Assembly (NCBI GenBank): GCA_008692225.1
Contig: VICG01000010.1
Span: 1,178,001 to 1,242,000 of the forward strand
Direction: 5' to 3'
DNA length: 64,000 nt
From: Monilinia fructicola
Lineage: Eukaryota; Ascomycota; Leotiomycetes; Helotiales; Sclerotiniaceae
Within the stretch, counting starts at the first letter, position 1. Each line of letters begins with the position of its first letter. The position numbers were made by a program, and so were the translations under genes. The notes beneath the pieces are model-generated. The model was not told the origin of the DNA and did no database searches. It saw nothing but the letters and a program-made list of their open reading frames with translations. Positions 35,743 through 49,519 of this stretch are shown here, one piece after another.

Positions 35743-37860
35743 GTATACTGTGGATATCTAGATATTTGATGATGCGGTTTTGATGATGGTATTGTAGTTG
35801 TAGTTTGAAGGGATGTGAGGTATTGTGGAAAGGGGGTTGTGATGAAAGTTTGCTATTAAGTTGTCCGAGTCTGTAGATTTATTGTGTAAAGGTTGTGTGT
35901 GTGTGTATGTGTGTGTGTGTGTATGGATAGTGAATGACTTCTGAAAGAGCTAGAATTCCCAAGTGTAATCTTGAGTGGGAAATGTGCTGGCTTGTATTTT
36001 TGAGATTGAAGTTTTGGCAATTCAGCCACCTCGATTTCCTTTCTGAAGGTGGTGTGGTCTTTCGTCTGGTGTTGATGATAAAACAGATATGGATATTAAA
36101 GGTAGGTAGGTAAGGAGGGAGGTAGGAAGGGAGGGAGGGAGGTAGGTAGATAGATAGATAGGTAGATAGGTAGGTACGCAGGTATATATAGAAAAGATTG
36201 TCACAGCTTTCCAAAGTATGATGAAGTTAGAGTTAGAACAAACAACATTATTCGAGGGACAGTGTGATTCGAGTACACCTGCAATAGCAAGTAGTTCGCT
36301 CCAGCTGTGTATGTACAATATATCCAAGGATACGAAAAGAAGAGATAGAACGATAATAATTATTAATTGTAAGTATTCAAACACAAAGAAGATTTTGAAA
36401 TATAAGGATATATAATATATGATATATGATGTATGTTGTATGTTGTATATTGTATGTTGTATGTTGTATATCTAGAAGATGAAAACAAACAAGAGCTGGA
36501 GGTAGATGGATTTTCATACAAACAAGCGAACACACAAACAGACTCCTTTCTTGTTGGTTAGTTAGTTTTATATATATATTTGTATATTGGATATATATAT
36601 TTATTTATCTTTAACCTTAGACTACTCCGTACTCGAGCACCCGTGGACGTACCTGTTTGTATATTTACTATTATTATTATTATATAAGCTGGTCAAATAA
36701 CATCTGGACCTTTCTTAAATCAATCATGATGGTGAAACCGAATCCATCCATGGATCACAAGGATCGATTTATTTTGGCTAGGAACAAAATTGGAAACATC
36801 GTCCAGTCTAGGGAATGTGATTGGACAACGATCTTCATGAGATTAATTAAAACTTAAATGTTGCAAGGGTTTTGCCTTGAGAGATCTGGTCATTCATTTA
36901 TTAATGGGGGATCTTGGTCACAAACTGAGTTTCGAATGATGCCGGTGTTGTGAGTCTAGTAGATGGGAATAGATGAATGAATGGATAAATGGATGGATGA
37001 ATAGATGGATGAATGGGTGATGGATGTATGTATGTATGAATGTATGTATATCCACGGGTAGGTACCTAGGTATGTATATATGAATGAACGTATATATAGA
37101 TGAATATAACCTTGAATGTATTCAATGTAATATAATTTTGAATAGGAGGATTATTAGAATGGAATCATCATGACGGAATAAGGTTAATCAATGGATCTTG
37201 AATCGCTTTTCTCCGAAAGAGATTATAATTTATATATATATATATATATGTATATTGCCTGCTGTATATATATCTTCAAGTAAAAAGGTAATTAAAAGTT
37301 GTCTTATAGTAAATGAGAATAATTACCTACGTAAGCTATATATATTATAGAATAAGAAACAATTTAATTTAAAACCTTAAAGCTAGAATACCATGTATAT
37401 AGGTGTATATATATATATATATATATATATTCATTCGTAGAAATATAATATATATTATAATAGGTAAGTATACTTATGTTTTTAAATAACCTTGGAATGC
37501 ATAAAGCCCCAAGATTCGAATCTTAAGATCCAAGAGATGAATTACTTTACTCTGTATGCCCAGATGTATATAAGTGATATAAGGTGAATAGATACATACA
37601 TGCATATCCATAAATACAAAATACACCCATCGTGTACTGGGTATGTGTACGGCGTATATCTTCCTAAACAACCCATCCATATACTTTCCAAGATCCAAAT
37701 CCCAAGATCCAAGATTATGTATTGGATCTCTAAGAGAATGATCAAAGGTTCTCAGGTTTCCAGGTTCTTGAACCGTTTATTGTCTATTCCGTACAGTAAG
37801 TACTACTGTACATAATATTTAGTCTTACATACCTACCTACTTTTACAATCTACATACCTC

Positions 37861-38014
37861 ATATCTAATATCTAATATCTAATATCTAATATCTAATATC
37901 TAATATCTAATATCTAATATCTAAATATCTAATATCTAATATCTAATATCTAATATCTAATATCTAATATCTAATATCTAATATCTAATATCTAATATCT
38001 AATATCTAATATCT
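37861..38014. repeat. (ATCTAAT)n heptanucleotide array
   Basis: About 21 almost perfect 7-bp units, one shortened or expanded near 37922. Confidence 0.95.
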
Positions 38015-39074
38015 ACTTACAGCACTCATAAAAGCTTGATCTTAATCTTTATCTTTACTGCAATAACCTCCTTCTCCTACTCCACCATCGTTTCCACCCT
38101 TTATCCTGTACTGTATTTGATTTGTCGTCGGTTCACAGTGAATGCCCACTTTGTCAATGCTTGTTACAGTAATTTGTTCCACCCTTGAAAGGAAAAACGG
38201 TCGAACTGGCTTGCTTGTCTCAGAATTGATAATTACTGACTGTATGGATGTTTCAAGCGGTACTTGGTAGCCCGGTCCATTTGAGCCGTGATTGTTTTGA
38301 TATTTTGACGATTATTCGATGTGTTATAGCGGTGTTTTGTATATGAGAAGCGACCCTTGTGATGAAATTCAAATCCCAATAGAACGTTCGAATGTTCTAA
38401 TCTTCTCATGTTCCCTCGTTTACACTTCCCGGCCAAGCTTGTCTCAGCAGTGTTCGAAGGGAGAGGATCTTAGAAGATTCCATTCCATTTCTTGTCTCGG
38501 AATTGCCTCTCAAGAACGGCCCTGGGAATCAATTCGAAATCTTCGTAGAGTAAGTAGAAAGAGGCTCATTATTTATGGCAACTCTCTGTCTCCCGGAACA
38601 CTTCTCTCATCATAGACATTCATTTCAATCCCCAGCTACCTTCTATTCATAGAATGTCATGATTCTTTTTGATTAAAGGTGTCAGTGGGCGGGGATGAAT
38701 GATCATCCATCTACGGAGTATAGAGAATATTCGTGAGCTAGCTGCCACGGTACTAGCTAGCTCACAGAGGAGCACGCGCGTGAGTGCAAATTGCGGATTT
38801 AGACTCGATTTTCCCGCTCTTGGCATTCCAGGCTTGGCGACGTTGGCGAGTCGTGCAGTACTGTACCCACCCACGCTACGTAGGTACCTCGTAGAGATAG
38901 ACGATTTTGGGGAAACACCGTCACTGCGTATAGGTAGGTACCTACCGACACACCATTCCAAACATGTTTTCCGGCAAAGCGATCTCCCAGAACCACCACC
39001 ACCTTCATCATTCAAAGATATGACAAACAGAACTGCCTAGCATCCAAGCATGTCAAACCAAAGAAGAACAAGAG

Positions 39075-39126
39075 CAGAGGTATTCGGATTCCTGCAGCCG
39101 CAGAGGTATTCGGATTCCTGCAGCCG
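39075..39126. repeat. Perfect 26-bp tandem duplication
   Basis: CAGAGGTATTCGGATTCCTG... occurs twice in tandem at 39075 and 39101. Confidence 0.85.
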
Positions 39127-39267
39127 TACTTGTCTCTCTTCGCTACGCAGGCACTTTTCATATCACTCCCAGGTTAGACATAGACAAGGTGTTCCTTCCA
39201 ATGCTCCTACCGCCCTCAGGTACAGTGAGTACGTACTGTAGGATCTACCGTGGAGGCGACCGAGGTA

Positions 39268-39373
39268 CAGTAGAACCTGGTTATGAGGGACCGAAAAATT
39301 TGATCCCATTAAATCCCGTATATACAGGACTCCCGTATACTGTAGTCCCTACAGTATTAATCAGGTTCTACTG
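39268..39373. mobile_element. 106-bp MITE, Tc1/mariner (pogo/Fot-like) type
   Basis: Ends are CAGTAGAACCTG at the left and its reverse complement CAGGTTCTACTG at the right, and the element is flanked by TA on both sides (39266-39267, 39374-39375), as expected for TA-inserting Tc1/mariner elements. The CAGTAGAACC(T) end with a following GGGACC is like pogo-type tips. Too short for a transposase; an internal palindrome, CTGTAGTCCCTACAG, lies near 39339. Confidence 0.8.
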
Positions 39374-41272
39374 TATCTACTGTAGGCGCTTGATCACGAT
39401 AGGAATGGAATGTGGGATTACTGGAAACGATTTTACACTGCAGAACTCGGACAGGAGAATCGCTCGCGCCTATCGTGGCAGGTATGTGTACATGGAGGGG
39501 TACTGTGATGTAAAAGACTGTGTTTATTCTCAGACCTTGTGCTATTGGTATTGTGGAGAAGATTGCGAGGGATTTCGGTATAGTGGTGGTGAGAGTAGTT
39601 GTTTAGATTCCTAAAGAAAGAGAAAAATTATAGCAAGAATATACAAATAAAGTACCGCATTAGATTGGCTTGCCGTTGTATGAAGTGTCATATTGACCAT
39701 CACCTCTCGTGATTCTCAAAATCATCTACAGCTGCTGGCCCTGTGGATAGTTATATATAGTATTAGAGAATACTCAATGCAGCCCTTCAACCCCCTAAAA
39801 CCTCGCTTAGGCTTTTGTCAGTCCATGAATCTAGCTATCATTGTGATTCCCCAAAATGAAGAAAAATGACCAGCTGTGACCATAATTGCGTGTATTATTA
39901 CCTATCGTCTTCATGCCTCCGGGGAGCTGTCTTCCTCTATGGCTGTATAAGGGTAAACAATCACGCACGTGTTCTGTTTTATTCCCTCCATTTTCATCCA
40001 ACCATCTCAACGCCACTCGCCCCCCAACAAACGAACGCCTCCTCCTCCCCTATATTTCTCCTTATTCAGAGCTGCTTCTCTACCGAAAAGTTTCCAAGTT
40101 TCCAATTGGTATGGTGCCGATGTTGCAAATCAGCTGGAATCATCGCCATACCTCGTTTCGGTCTATCATAGGACAGCAGCACGTGCATTGAAGATCCGTC
40201 CAGCTTTGTACCACGGCTAATTTCACGATATGAGGCTCAACGGATACTATCAACGCGAGGACTTTACGGATCCAAAGGGTTTTGAATGATACCAAGATTG
40301 TGCTAATAATAGATTTCAAAAGTGCAGTGTCGTTGGAGAGTTCCTTTGCAAGGGAAGCGCGAGGCTGCACATTTCCCAGCAGCTAGCATCACCAAACCTA
40401 CGTGCTAGTTCTGTGTTCGAGTGTTCTGGCTTACGGCAGCTTTGGCCGCGATGGTGGATAGCGTTGGGGGTATTTTGCAGCGAGTTGGATAGCGATGGAA
40501 ATCGAGGAGCTTTGGCAAAACTCCTTGGGGTATGTGTTCTTCGATCATCGCAGAGTTGGTATCATGGGTGCTTCCTGGGTCCGGAGAACCCTTAAGCTTC
40601 GAGTCTGCTTTACTTGGGTGGTTCTCAAATTCCAATGAGTCGATCGATCCATATCATGCCTCGCTTCAAGTGCCTGTAGTTCTATGTCAGACAGATGTTT
40701 GCGGAACACAATAACGAGTGATGAAAACGAAGAAATAAAGCTGTCCGACTGCAGGTTCATGAGAGTAGATGCACCTTACTCGTAGTATGAATTACTTGGC
40801 GTTGTATGCAGCATTAGTTCTTCTGACACGTGATCATTTTTGTTACTTACGTAGGTACTTTCATTACGTACCTATGGAGGGGCTTGAGATGTGACGTTTA
40901 TGGCTCGGAGTGAGCGGCCGCTTCAGAAAAATAGCTATCAGTACATTTTCCATACGAAAGTACCTCTTCGAACAAACTGATTATTATTAGTTGACGGTCA
41001 AATATTCTTTGTAATTTATCACATCCTGTCTCATCTAAACACATCGATCGAATCATTATGACTCATTATTTTGATTGTTGAATTCTCAAGCTATACAAGT
41101 ATCATTCGAAGCTTAGATAAATACCACATCTTATCACCTCCCGTTAAATAAACCAGAAAACAAACTTGCCCCAGACGGGTAGACTCGACAGGACATCAAA
41201 TTCTCTACACAGATATCTCTGTGCTCATATCACATTTGATTGAAACGATATCTTTTATTTTCCACTTACAAG

Positions 41273-44200
41273 ATGCCAATCGTCAATCCAGAGAAGCTGG
41301 TTGCTCTACAGCAAAATGCACAAGATATTAGAAATGTAAGTCTTTGGCGGGGTTGATTTTATGTCGATGTGCGACATTGCTAACAATCTCCTCTTAAGAT
41401 ATGCATATTAGCTCACGTTGTAAGTATGCACTCGCTTCCTGTGTGTATGTATTCATCACTAATATATATCTAGGATCATGGAAAAACTTCCCTTTCAGAT
41501 GCCCTTGATTGCCACAAATGGCATCATCTCACCCAAACTCGCGGGTAAAATACGATACCTTGACTCTCGACCAGATGAACAGACGCGCGGAATTACTATG
41601 GAATCATCTGCCATATCATTATTTTTCTCCATGTTAAGACGAAATGCACCAGATGCTACACCCGAACAGAAAGAATATTTGATCAATTTGATAGACTCGC
41701 CGGGCCATATCGATTTCAGCAGCGAGGTATCAACTGCCTCGCGATTGTGTGATGGCGCGGTTGTTCTGGTGGATGCTGTGGAGGGAGTTTGTAGTCAAAC
41801 TGTTACAGTCTTGAGACAGACGTGGGTTGAGCATATGAAGCCTCTGTTGGTGATCAACAAAAATGGACAGGCTTATCACGGAATTGAAGATGACCCCAGC
41901 GGAAGCATATACACATTTGAGCAAACTATTGGAACAAGTCAATGCTGTACTCGGAAGTTTCTTTCAGGGCGAGAGAATGGAGGAAGACCTGAATTGGAGA
42001 GAGAGAGTCGATGAGAGAATTGCCGCAGCCGCGGCAAAAGAACAAGAACGATCAGAGAACGATGGAAGCACCTCGGTTGATACCGAGGCCATTAATGAAT
42101 TCCAAGAAAAGGATGATGAGGATATTTACTTTGCACCAGAGAAAAATAATGTCATATTTAGCAGTGCCATTGATGGATGGGCATTCACTGTTAGACAGTT
42201 CGCCAGCTTATATGAGAAGAAATTAGGAATCAAGAGAACCGCGATGGAGAAAGTGCTATGGGGAGATTTTTATCTGGATCCGAAGACTAAAAAGGTCCTT
42301 GGACCAAAGCATCTCAAGGGGCGAAATTTGAAACCGTTATTTGTTCAGTTGGTTTTGGAACAAGTTTGGGCTGTTTATGCTGCAACAACCGGTGGTGATA
42401 AAGGGAAAGGGTGCGTGGATTTCTATCTCTCCTTATACCTGTTTATATATCTAATCTCAAGCAAGCATCTACCGATTCTAACACAAGTTCCTTTAGTGAT
42501 CCTGCCATGACAGAAAAGATTACCAAGTCATTAAATATTACTTTACCTCCACATATTACACGGTCCCGCGATCCACGAGCTATTCTAACGACATTGTTTT
42601 CGGCATGGCTTCCATTATCAACAGCTCTGTTGGTATCCGTTATCGAATCTTTACCATCTCCTCCTGCCGCTCAAGAGGCGAGACTGCCAGCACTTATTGA
42701 CGCATCTCCCGGAGCATCGCATGTAGATGCAAAGATTAGAGAAGCGATGATCAATTTCAAAACTTCCAAAGAGGAGCCAGTTGTGGCCTACGTAAGTAAG
42801 ATGGTTTCGATACCAGAGAGTGAACTCCCTGAGAATAAGCGACGAGGGGGTGCTTTGAGTCCCGAAGAGGCTCTAGAAATGGGTCGACGAAAGCGAGCCG
42901 AGATTGCAAGACAGAAAGCTTTGGAAGGAGCTTCTGAATCTGTGGATGGAATTTCCGATGCGCTTGGAGCGTAAGTAAGCCTTGAGGAGCCTGCCGAAGA
43001 AGAGGAGAAGAAAGCAGACCCAGAACATCTGATAGGGTTTGCACGGATATATTCTGGGACTTTATCCGTGGGGGACTCTGTTTATGTCCTACCGCCCAAG
43101 TTTTCTCCTGCACACCCACACAATAGTCCTGAACCACAAAAGGTTACTGTCACTGCGTTATACTTATTGATGGGCCGTGGATTAGAGCCACTGACATCTG
43201 TTCCAGCTGGTGTCGTATTTGGTATTGGAGGTCTAGAAGGCCATATACTCAAATCCGGAACCTTGTGCAGTCAATTGGAAGGTAGTGTTAACCTCGCAGG
43301 AGTCAACATGGGCTCTCAACCTATCGTCCGTGTCGCCTTGGAACCAGCTTGGCCTGGAGATCTCGACAAGATGATTCGAGGCCTGAAGTTACTCGTTCAA
43401 AGTGATCCATGTGCTGAGTACGAACAATTTGCAAGTGGTGAACATGTTCTACTCACGGCAGGAGAATTGCATCTAGAACGTTGTTTGACAGATCTTCGTG
43501 AAAGATTTGCTGGATGTGATATTCAAGCAGGAGAACCGATTGTGCCATATCGAGAAACTATTGTTAGAGCTGAAGATATGAAACCTCCAGCAAATAAGGA
43601 ACTTGGAAGGGGTACTGTTGTATTATCGAGCACGTCAAAACAAATCACGATTAGATTACGCGTAAGGCCTCTTCCAGTGGAGGTCACTGAATTTTTAGGA
43701 AAGAATGCCGGTGCCATCAAAAGACTTTATTCTGATCGTCAAGCCGAGGAAAAGAGCAAGAAGTCAGGTGATGATGTTACTCAAGAATCAACGGAGCAGG
43801 AAGAGGTTGATGAATTGTTGAGTGGTGAGAAAGTCATGTCGTTGGCTGAGTTTAAGACGGAACTTCAGAAGACTTTCGAAGGGGTGAAAGGTCAAAAGGA
43901 TATCTGGGCTTCAGCTGTAGATCAGATCACTGCTTTTGGTCCACGGAGAACTGGACCAAATCTCCTAATTGATTCCACCGCCGATGGAATCCTCGGAAAA
44001 TTGTAAGTCTGAGCCAAGTCCCATTTAATCAGGGTTTACTAACGTCACTAAGCCTCCGCGAAGACACTACTGCCGACGTTGAACAATCCGCAGCTCAAAC
44101 ACAAACCCTTCATGCTCGATCCTTTTCTGACAAGATTAGCTATGCTTTCCAACTTGCTACTGCTCAAGGACCTCTGTGCAACGAGCCAATCCAAGGAATA

Positions 44201-44840
44201 GCAGTCTTCCTAGAAGACGTCAGCATAACTCCTTCTACTGACGACGAAATCATCTACTCGTGATAGCTTTGGCCGATTAACTGGTGAAGTAATCAAAACA
44301 GTTCAACAAGCTATCAAACAAGGATTTCTGGATTGGTCACCAAGACTTATGCTTGCCATGTACTCTTGTGAGATTCAAGCTAGTAGTAAGTTATTCTCAT
44401 AAATCAATCATCTGTTGTTTTAGGAAGAAAATGCAGAAACTAACACAAACCCAATAGCCGAAGTCCTTGGTCGCGTCTATGACGTTCTAACCCGTCGCCG
44501 TGGACATATTCTTTCAGAATCCCTCAAAGAAGGCACACCTTTCTTCACCATCGTATCACTACTCCCCGTCGCCTTGTCCTTTGGTTTCTCTGATGAAATC
44601 CGCAAACGCACATCCGGAGCAGCAAGTCCTCAACTGATCTTCCAGGGATATGAGATACTCGACGAAGATCCTTTCTGGACACCGTTTACGGAAGATGATC
44701 TGGAGGATCTAGGGGAATTGGCTGATAAGGAGAATGTGGCGAAGAAATATATGGATGGTGTGAGGAGGAGGAAGGGATTAAGGGTTGAGGGAGAGAAATT
44801 GGTGAGGGATGCGGAAAAACAGAAGACTTTGAAGAGGTAG
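41273..44840 (+). CDS. RIA1: EFL1/RIA1 ribosome-assembly GTPase (EF-2-like); three frameshifts and one in-frame stop
   Basis: EFL1 releases eIF6/Tif6 from pre-60S subunits in the cytoplasm with the Sdo1/SBDS protein. Six exons: 41273-41335, 41399-41419, 41474-42410, 42497-44002, 44053-44385, 44458-44840. The 21-bp second exon encodes ICILAHV, so the P-loop AHVDHGKT is assembled from two exons. Further G motifs are [14 protein letters not shown] and NKMD; then a long insertion, EF-2 domain II ([13 protein letters not shown]), domain III (GELHLERCL), domain IV and a C-terminal domain V ([24 protein letters not shown]-like). Each shift is one extra base in a run: TT/CCC at 41502-41506, five A at 41859-41863, AAA at 44247-44249. 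Removing them gives 1080 codons including the stop. TAA at 42972-42974 remains in frame in a variable linker. Confidence 0.93.
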
Positions 44841-45784
44841 ATAAGTTTGGAAATAGACGTAGATAGTACGAGAGGGAGGCTAGGTGGAAGATCTTGAGGG
44901 AGGTGAGCAGAGATAGATACAAAAGAGGGATGAGAAGAAACAGTTGATGATAGCTAGACCTGCATACAATCCAATATGGCCAATAGCAAAAGTATCCCTA
45001 TATTTAACCATCAGTCCTCCCTCGCATGCCCCCTGACCATCATTTGGAATGCATCCACATGCAGGTACATCCAGCCACCCAGATACCCATACACCCTCAG
45101 AAATCAACCCAAGAACCAGACAGAGCGAGGAGGAATCTCGATTCCTGGCGGAGCTTTTTTTCGGGAAAAGAAAATTTTTAAAATGAAAAAGATAAAAAAG
45201 AATTTGAAGCGGGAGCCGGAGCGGAGAGGGGGGGCGGAGAGGGGAGCGGAGAGGGGGAGGGGAGTTTCTGGTAGGTATTTCGTGTGGTGGGAGGGGTATT
45301 TGAGGTTTGTATCATTTTTGGAGGTTTGGGATGGATTATCGGGGGATGGATGGTTGGTTGGTTGGATGGTTGGTTGGTTGGTTGGATTATAGGGAATGGA
45401 TGTACTTGTGTTGGAAAGGTGGGAAGATGGATTTATGATACAGTATATATGTGCGGGGGATGGGGGGGAAGGAGTATGATGATGCATGATGTGTGATATG
45501 TGAAATGATCTGATGTGATGTGATGTGAGTTTTAGGCTGCATGTTCGTTGCTCCGGGGGGAGGATTTACTTGGTTGAGGTTGTAACCTTACCTTTTGCTT
45601 TGCATTGTGGTAAGGTTACGTCCTGGGCAGGCCATCGTGATGTTGTTTGTATTCAAGTCCCGGTCCCGGTCCCGGTCCGAGGACTTCTTTCCACGAGGAT
45701 GGATGTGTGGGGTGCCGTATTCTTTACTCGAGGGAGGGGGATCAATCAGACGAGAATCGATGGTGATCGAACGAGCATACGAAC

Positions 45785-45873
45785 ATACAACTATACAACT
45801 ATACAACTATACAACTATACAACTATACAACTATACAACTATACAAACATACAAACATACAAACATACAAACA
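45785..45873. repeat. ACTATACA / CATACAAA tandem repeats
   Basis: About seven copies of ACTATACA (as CAACTATA) followed by four copies of ACATACAA. Confidence 0.9.
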
Positions 45874-48800
45874 TCTCCAATGTCCCTGTGCGCATTTCGC
45901 ATTCTCGCCATCTTCTCCGCTTCCTCGTCGGGGTCATATCCTAACAGCCTGGCCTGGTGACAATTGGGTAATCGGTTGACTTGCGTGGTATGTACTTCTT
46001 TCTCGTTGAGTTCTGATTGATCCAGCGAAACTTTCCTTGCTACACATGGCTTTCTAGATAGAATGCATGCCGGTGCTTCTTACAGAATTGGCAGTGTCCA
46101 CTGACCAATCACGCATATCGTTCCAGCCAGAAAGAAATAAAGGACCTGCGATGCCCCCGCCCAAAAAGACGGCTCGTCTTGCGTTTTCTATCTCCTTTTG
46201 CGTAATCACCGTTGGGCTTTCGCGACTATGGTATGCACATGCGTTTAATTGTAGGCAGATTGCTGGACAATGCTCATGTTACATTGTGTTCTGTACTCTG
46301 TAGTGTGCACCATGCTGTCCATTGCGCAGCATGCTCTTACAAGCCGCATGAACCGCGTAGTAAAGATATCAAACTATCGAAAAACGGCAGCAACTTGCCG
46401 AGAGCGCGTGATATTCCTACACGTGTGCCTTGTCACCATTTAAGTGTGACATATAGGAGTGATCTCTCCAATTTAAACCAGACAAATACCACACAACGGA
46501 ATCACAGGCTTGTTTGACCATCGTGTTAGGAATGTAGTCGACGAATAAAACTAGATGGCTCAAATATGACTATGGCTGAGAGATTACAAGATCGTCACAT
46601 ACAGTGATAATACTTATTATGACGATGGAGATTTCAGAATTACTTGGATGCCTCTAATAAATTCGATTTAACGACAAAAACTCAATAAGACTTCGAAGGG
46701 CGGCACTTTTTGGCACCCAAGTCCAAATAGAGAAGCAGTCTCGGGCCTTTTTAACCATTGGGAGTACTAATTCCTCTTCGAAAAATTCGACCCTACAGCG
46801 TGGCAGAGATGCTATCGGCACTTGTGGTTATAAAGACTTCAACAACAAGAGAGCTTTGCCCTCATCTGAACAGAGTTCAAACACAAGACTAGCTCGATCA
46901 GCTGTTGCATAATCGGTTGGCTGGCACTTAATCTGGACAGATGCACATGATGGAGGAAAATATGAAGGTGATGTCCTGAGATCTATAGCCCGTCCCTTCT
47001 GGCGGTGTTGCTCTATATAACACTGTCACAGGGAATTACTAGAAGCCTGAAGTGACGATATTTGGTGTACACAACCAGATCTTGTAAAGCTCGCTTATTA
47101 GAATACAAACCCCTTGACACCAACGTTGGCACCGACACGAGGTTTCCATTCAATTTGAATGTAAATCCCGACGGCATAAGCATACTTGCTTTGAGAACAT
47201 TTCTCTACACCAACACTTTCCGTGGGGGAGGGTGTCAAGCAAGAACCATAGCAAGCCTGATATTAGCAACTTGAACATTCCCATTTTGCCATTGTTGAAC
47301 CAATCCAAGGTGCGTACTCGACGCCCAGGTACCGAAGATGACCCCCGGCCACTATTTCATGGAGATCCGTTCATATTCAATCCGAGAAAGCCCGCGTAAC
47401 TTTGCCCTCCATCTTATTATCTTCACCAGGTGGACGAGTGCAGCATAGCCGTCATCAACAGCCAATTTTGCAACATCACCAGATCCATCTTCTGGTACGT
47501 AGAGGCCATTCGAGTAACGATGTGCCCAACAACACCAGGAAACCAGGAACCCCACAACGAGGATAAGCAAAAAACAAAGTTCCGAGACATCACTTAGTGC
47601 TGGCGTAGGGAGGCATATCTTTCAGGAGGATCAAAAGGGACCTTCCCTGGCCTTTGCCCTTGTCCTGACCTGTCCTTTCGGTTGAATCACCACGCATCAA
47701 TCAGACGCGACGATGAAAGACAACCAAAAACAACACCAACTCTACGATCATCAAGACCACCCATCTACTAATTCTACCCTAATTTGATCCCCAGCTGTCT
47801 AAATAGCCCACCGCAAAATAGGCCACCAGAGACCACCCGATCGGCCTAAAAACTACTGTACTCCTCCCTTGCTCAGCAAGCGAATCTTCCCGAGATTCGA
47901 AAGTCATGCGCGAGCATGCGCAAACAGGCCAGAGCACCTTGGCTATGTCGCACTTACAAGGATGCATACATGCATACATCCATACCTGCTCAACATGATC
48001 CCACACCAAAATAAGCATCGAGAAGTCAAACGTCCGATAGTAGATGACGGGTGAGTCGACAGAGGTATCCTTTCGCTTCTGCTGTTTCGAGGCGAATTGT
48101 CGCGTTGGGATGATGCGTGCATGCATGCATGCAATACCTAGGTGGGATCGATTCCTGAAATGCCTCTTCTGGTTGATATCTTGCTTGCTGGCTGGCTTTT
48201 AATCTCTTGCTTGCAAGGTACTCTCACCGACACAGGTGAAATGCCTAGTCGAATCGTGGTTCTCGCTTGAAAATATTACATGTGCATATATCTTACCGCT
48301 TGGCCATAATAATAATTCTAACCGTAGAACTAATTACCTTAAGAGAACCAATCCATGAATGAATGGTTGGTTGTAATATCCATATAGTACGAGGGAGTGC
48401 TAAGCTTTCTGATACAACCTGCTGTTGTTATCTCCCCCCCCTCGCGCCCCCTTCCCAAATAACAGGAAAGCATGAGGGAAAACGAAAAAGGGATGTAGGC
48501 CATCTGCAGAAATAAATCAAAGAGATGTTGCGAATGCCCACTCTGCTTACCTATCTATAGCTGCCTGTCTTGGAGATTTGTCTTATGATACTCGGTCGCC
48601 CACGAGAGGAAGATGGAACACTACCCAGGTAGCTACCTACTACGTGCTGTACAAGCAGTTCTAGAGGTATGAGCTCGACTCTCACTTACTGATATGATAA
48701 TCAGGCGGAGGCTCCATCTCAATCAAGATAGCGTTATTATTCACGGACCTGAAGATCTATCTATCAACCATATCCAATCAAGATTTTGGCATTTAGGTTG

Positions 48801-49032
48801 TTCACGGTATCAGATAAGATTGCTCATGTCCACGGGTACGTACTGTATGTACCTAGGTAGTTAGTTATCTTACTGCTCAAGAAGGGTACACATCCATCAC
48901 CTGGACATATCCATCATCCATGATACCCATTATAGTCTATATATTTGTTCCTGCAAAAAGTACTCAAACCAATGGATATACTAATAATAAAAAGGTATGA
49001 TAAAAGAGACAAAAGCCATACAATCAATCCCA

Positions 49033-49082
49033 TTCATTCATTCATTCATTCATTCATTCATTCATTCATTCATTCATTCATT
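49033..49082. repeat. (ATTC)n microsatellite
   Basis: About twelve perfect tetranucleotide copies. Confidence 0.95.
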
Positions 49083-49169
49083 ACTCCATCAATCATCCCA
49101 ACCACGAAACTCTTCCCCCACGAACGCCCAAAAAAATTGATCCAAAAACAAAAGATCTGTCGACCGCAT

Positions 49170-49257
49170 TGCCCGTTCTAGGAATCGAACCTAGGATCTC
49201 ATCATTTGCAACGATTGCAAGTACTAGTGATGCGCTTTACCGCTAAGCCAAACGGGC
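49170..49257 (-). tRNA. tRNA-Thr (anticodon AGT) with a 16-nt intron
   Basis: On the minus strand GCCCGTT pairs with AACGGGC as the acceptor stem, with discriminator A. The D stem is GCTT/AAGC, the anticodon stem CATCA/TGATG, the T arm CTAGG-TTCGAAT-CCTAG, with a five-base variable loop. The anticodon loop is interrupted after position 37 by a 16-nt intron (49206-49221), the standard place for nuclear tRNA introns. The anticodon AGT lies at 49225-49223. Confidence 0.95.
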
Positions 49258-49483
49258 TATGTAATTATCCGTGTTTGGATGGGGGAAGGCTTGTCAAAAT
49301 AGTATATATTGAGATGATATATTAAAGATAATGATAATAACAACAATACGATGATGATAGGTGGGGATGGTAGAGAGTTTATTTAGTAGTGTGCGAGTTG
49401 GCGAGACTTCGGTGGGAGATGGGTGGGGGGAGGTCGGTTCGGAATGGATTTTGTGGTTCGAGGTATGGGTATGGACTCTGGAG

Positions 49484-49519
<36 letters not shown>

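Larger units (their letters stand above)
35743..41272. other. 5.5-kb spacer without a recognised gene
   Basis: Contains (GT)n near 35895-35925, GGTA/GGAG repeats near 36100-36180, a heptanucleotide array, AT runs near 37213-37250 and 37408-37430, a small transposon, and clusters of recurrent words near 36620-37070 and 38710-38945. The pyrimidine-rich end leads into the gene at 41273. Short frames here have no motifs. Confidence 0.55.
44841..49169. other. 4.3-kb spacer without a recognised gene
   Basis: Contains GGTTGGTT/GGAT runs near 45345-45385, ACTATACA repeats, and (ATTC)n. Around 47346-47640 on the minus strand an open stretch encodes a hydrophobic segment (LCFLLILVVGFLVSWCCW) followed by VPEDGSGDVAKLAVDDG; it could be the tail of a decayed membrane-protein gene, but I could not build exons for it. 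Recurrent words appear near 48830-48860. Confidence 0.5.

Noticed and set aside
37861..38014. CRISPR-like array
   Set aside because: Seven-base units without spacers in a eukaryotic genome; a simple microsatellite.
47062..47640. Possible membrane-protein gene
   Set aside because: One hydrophobic minus-strand stretch is suggestive, but no start, intron set or family motif could be assembled.
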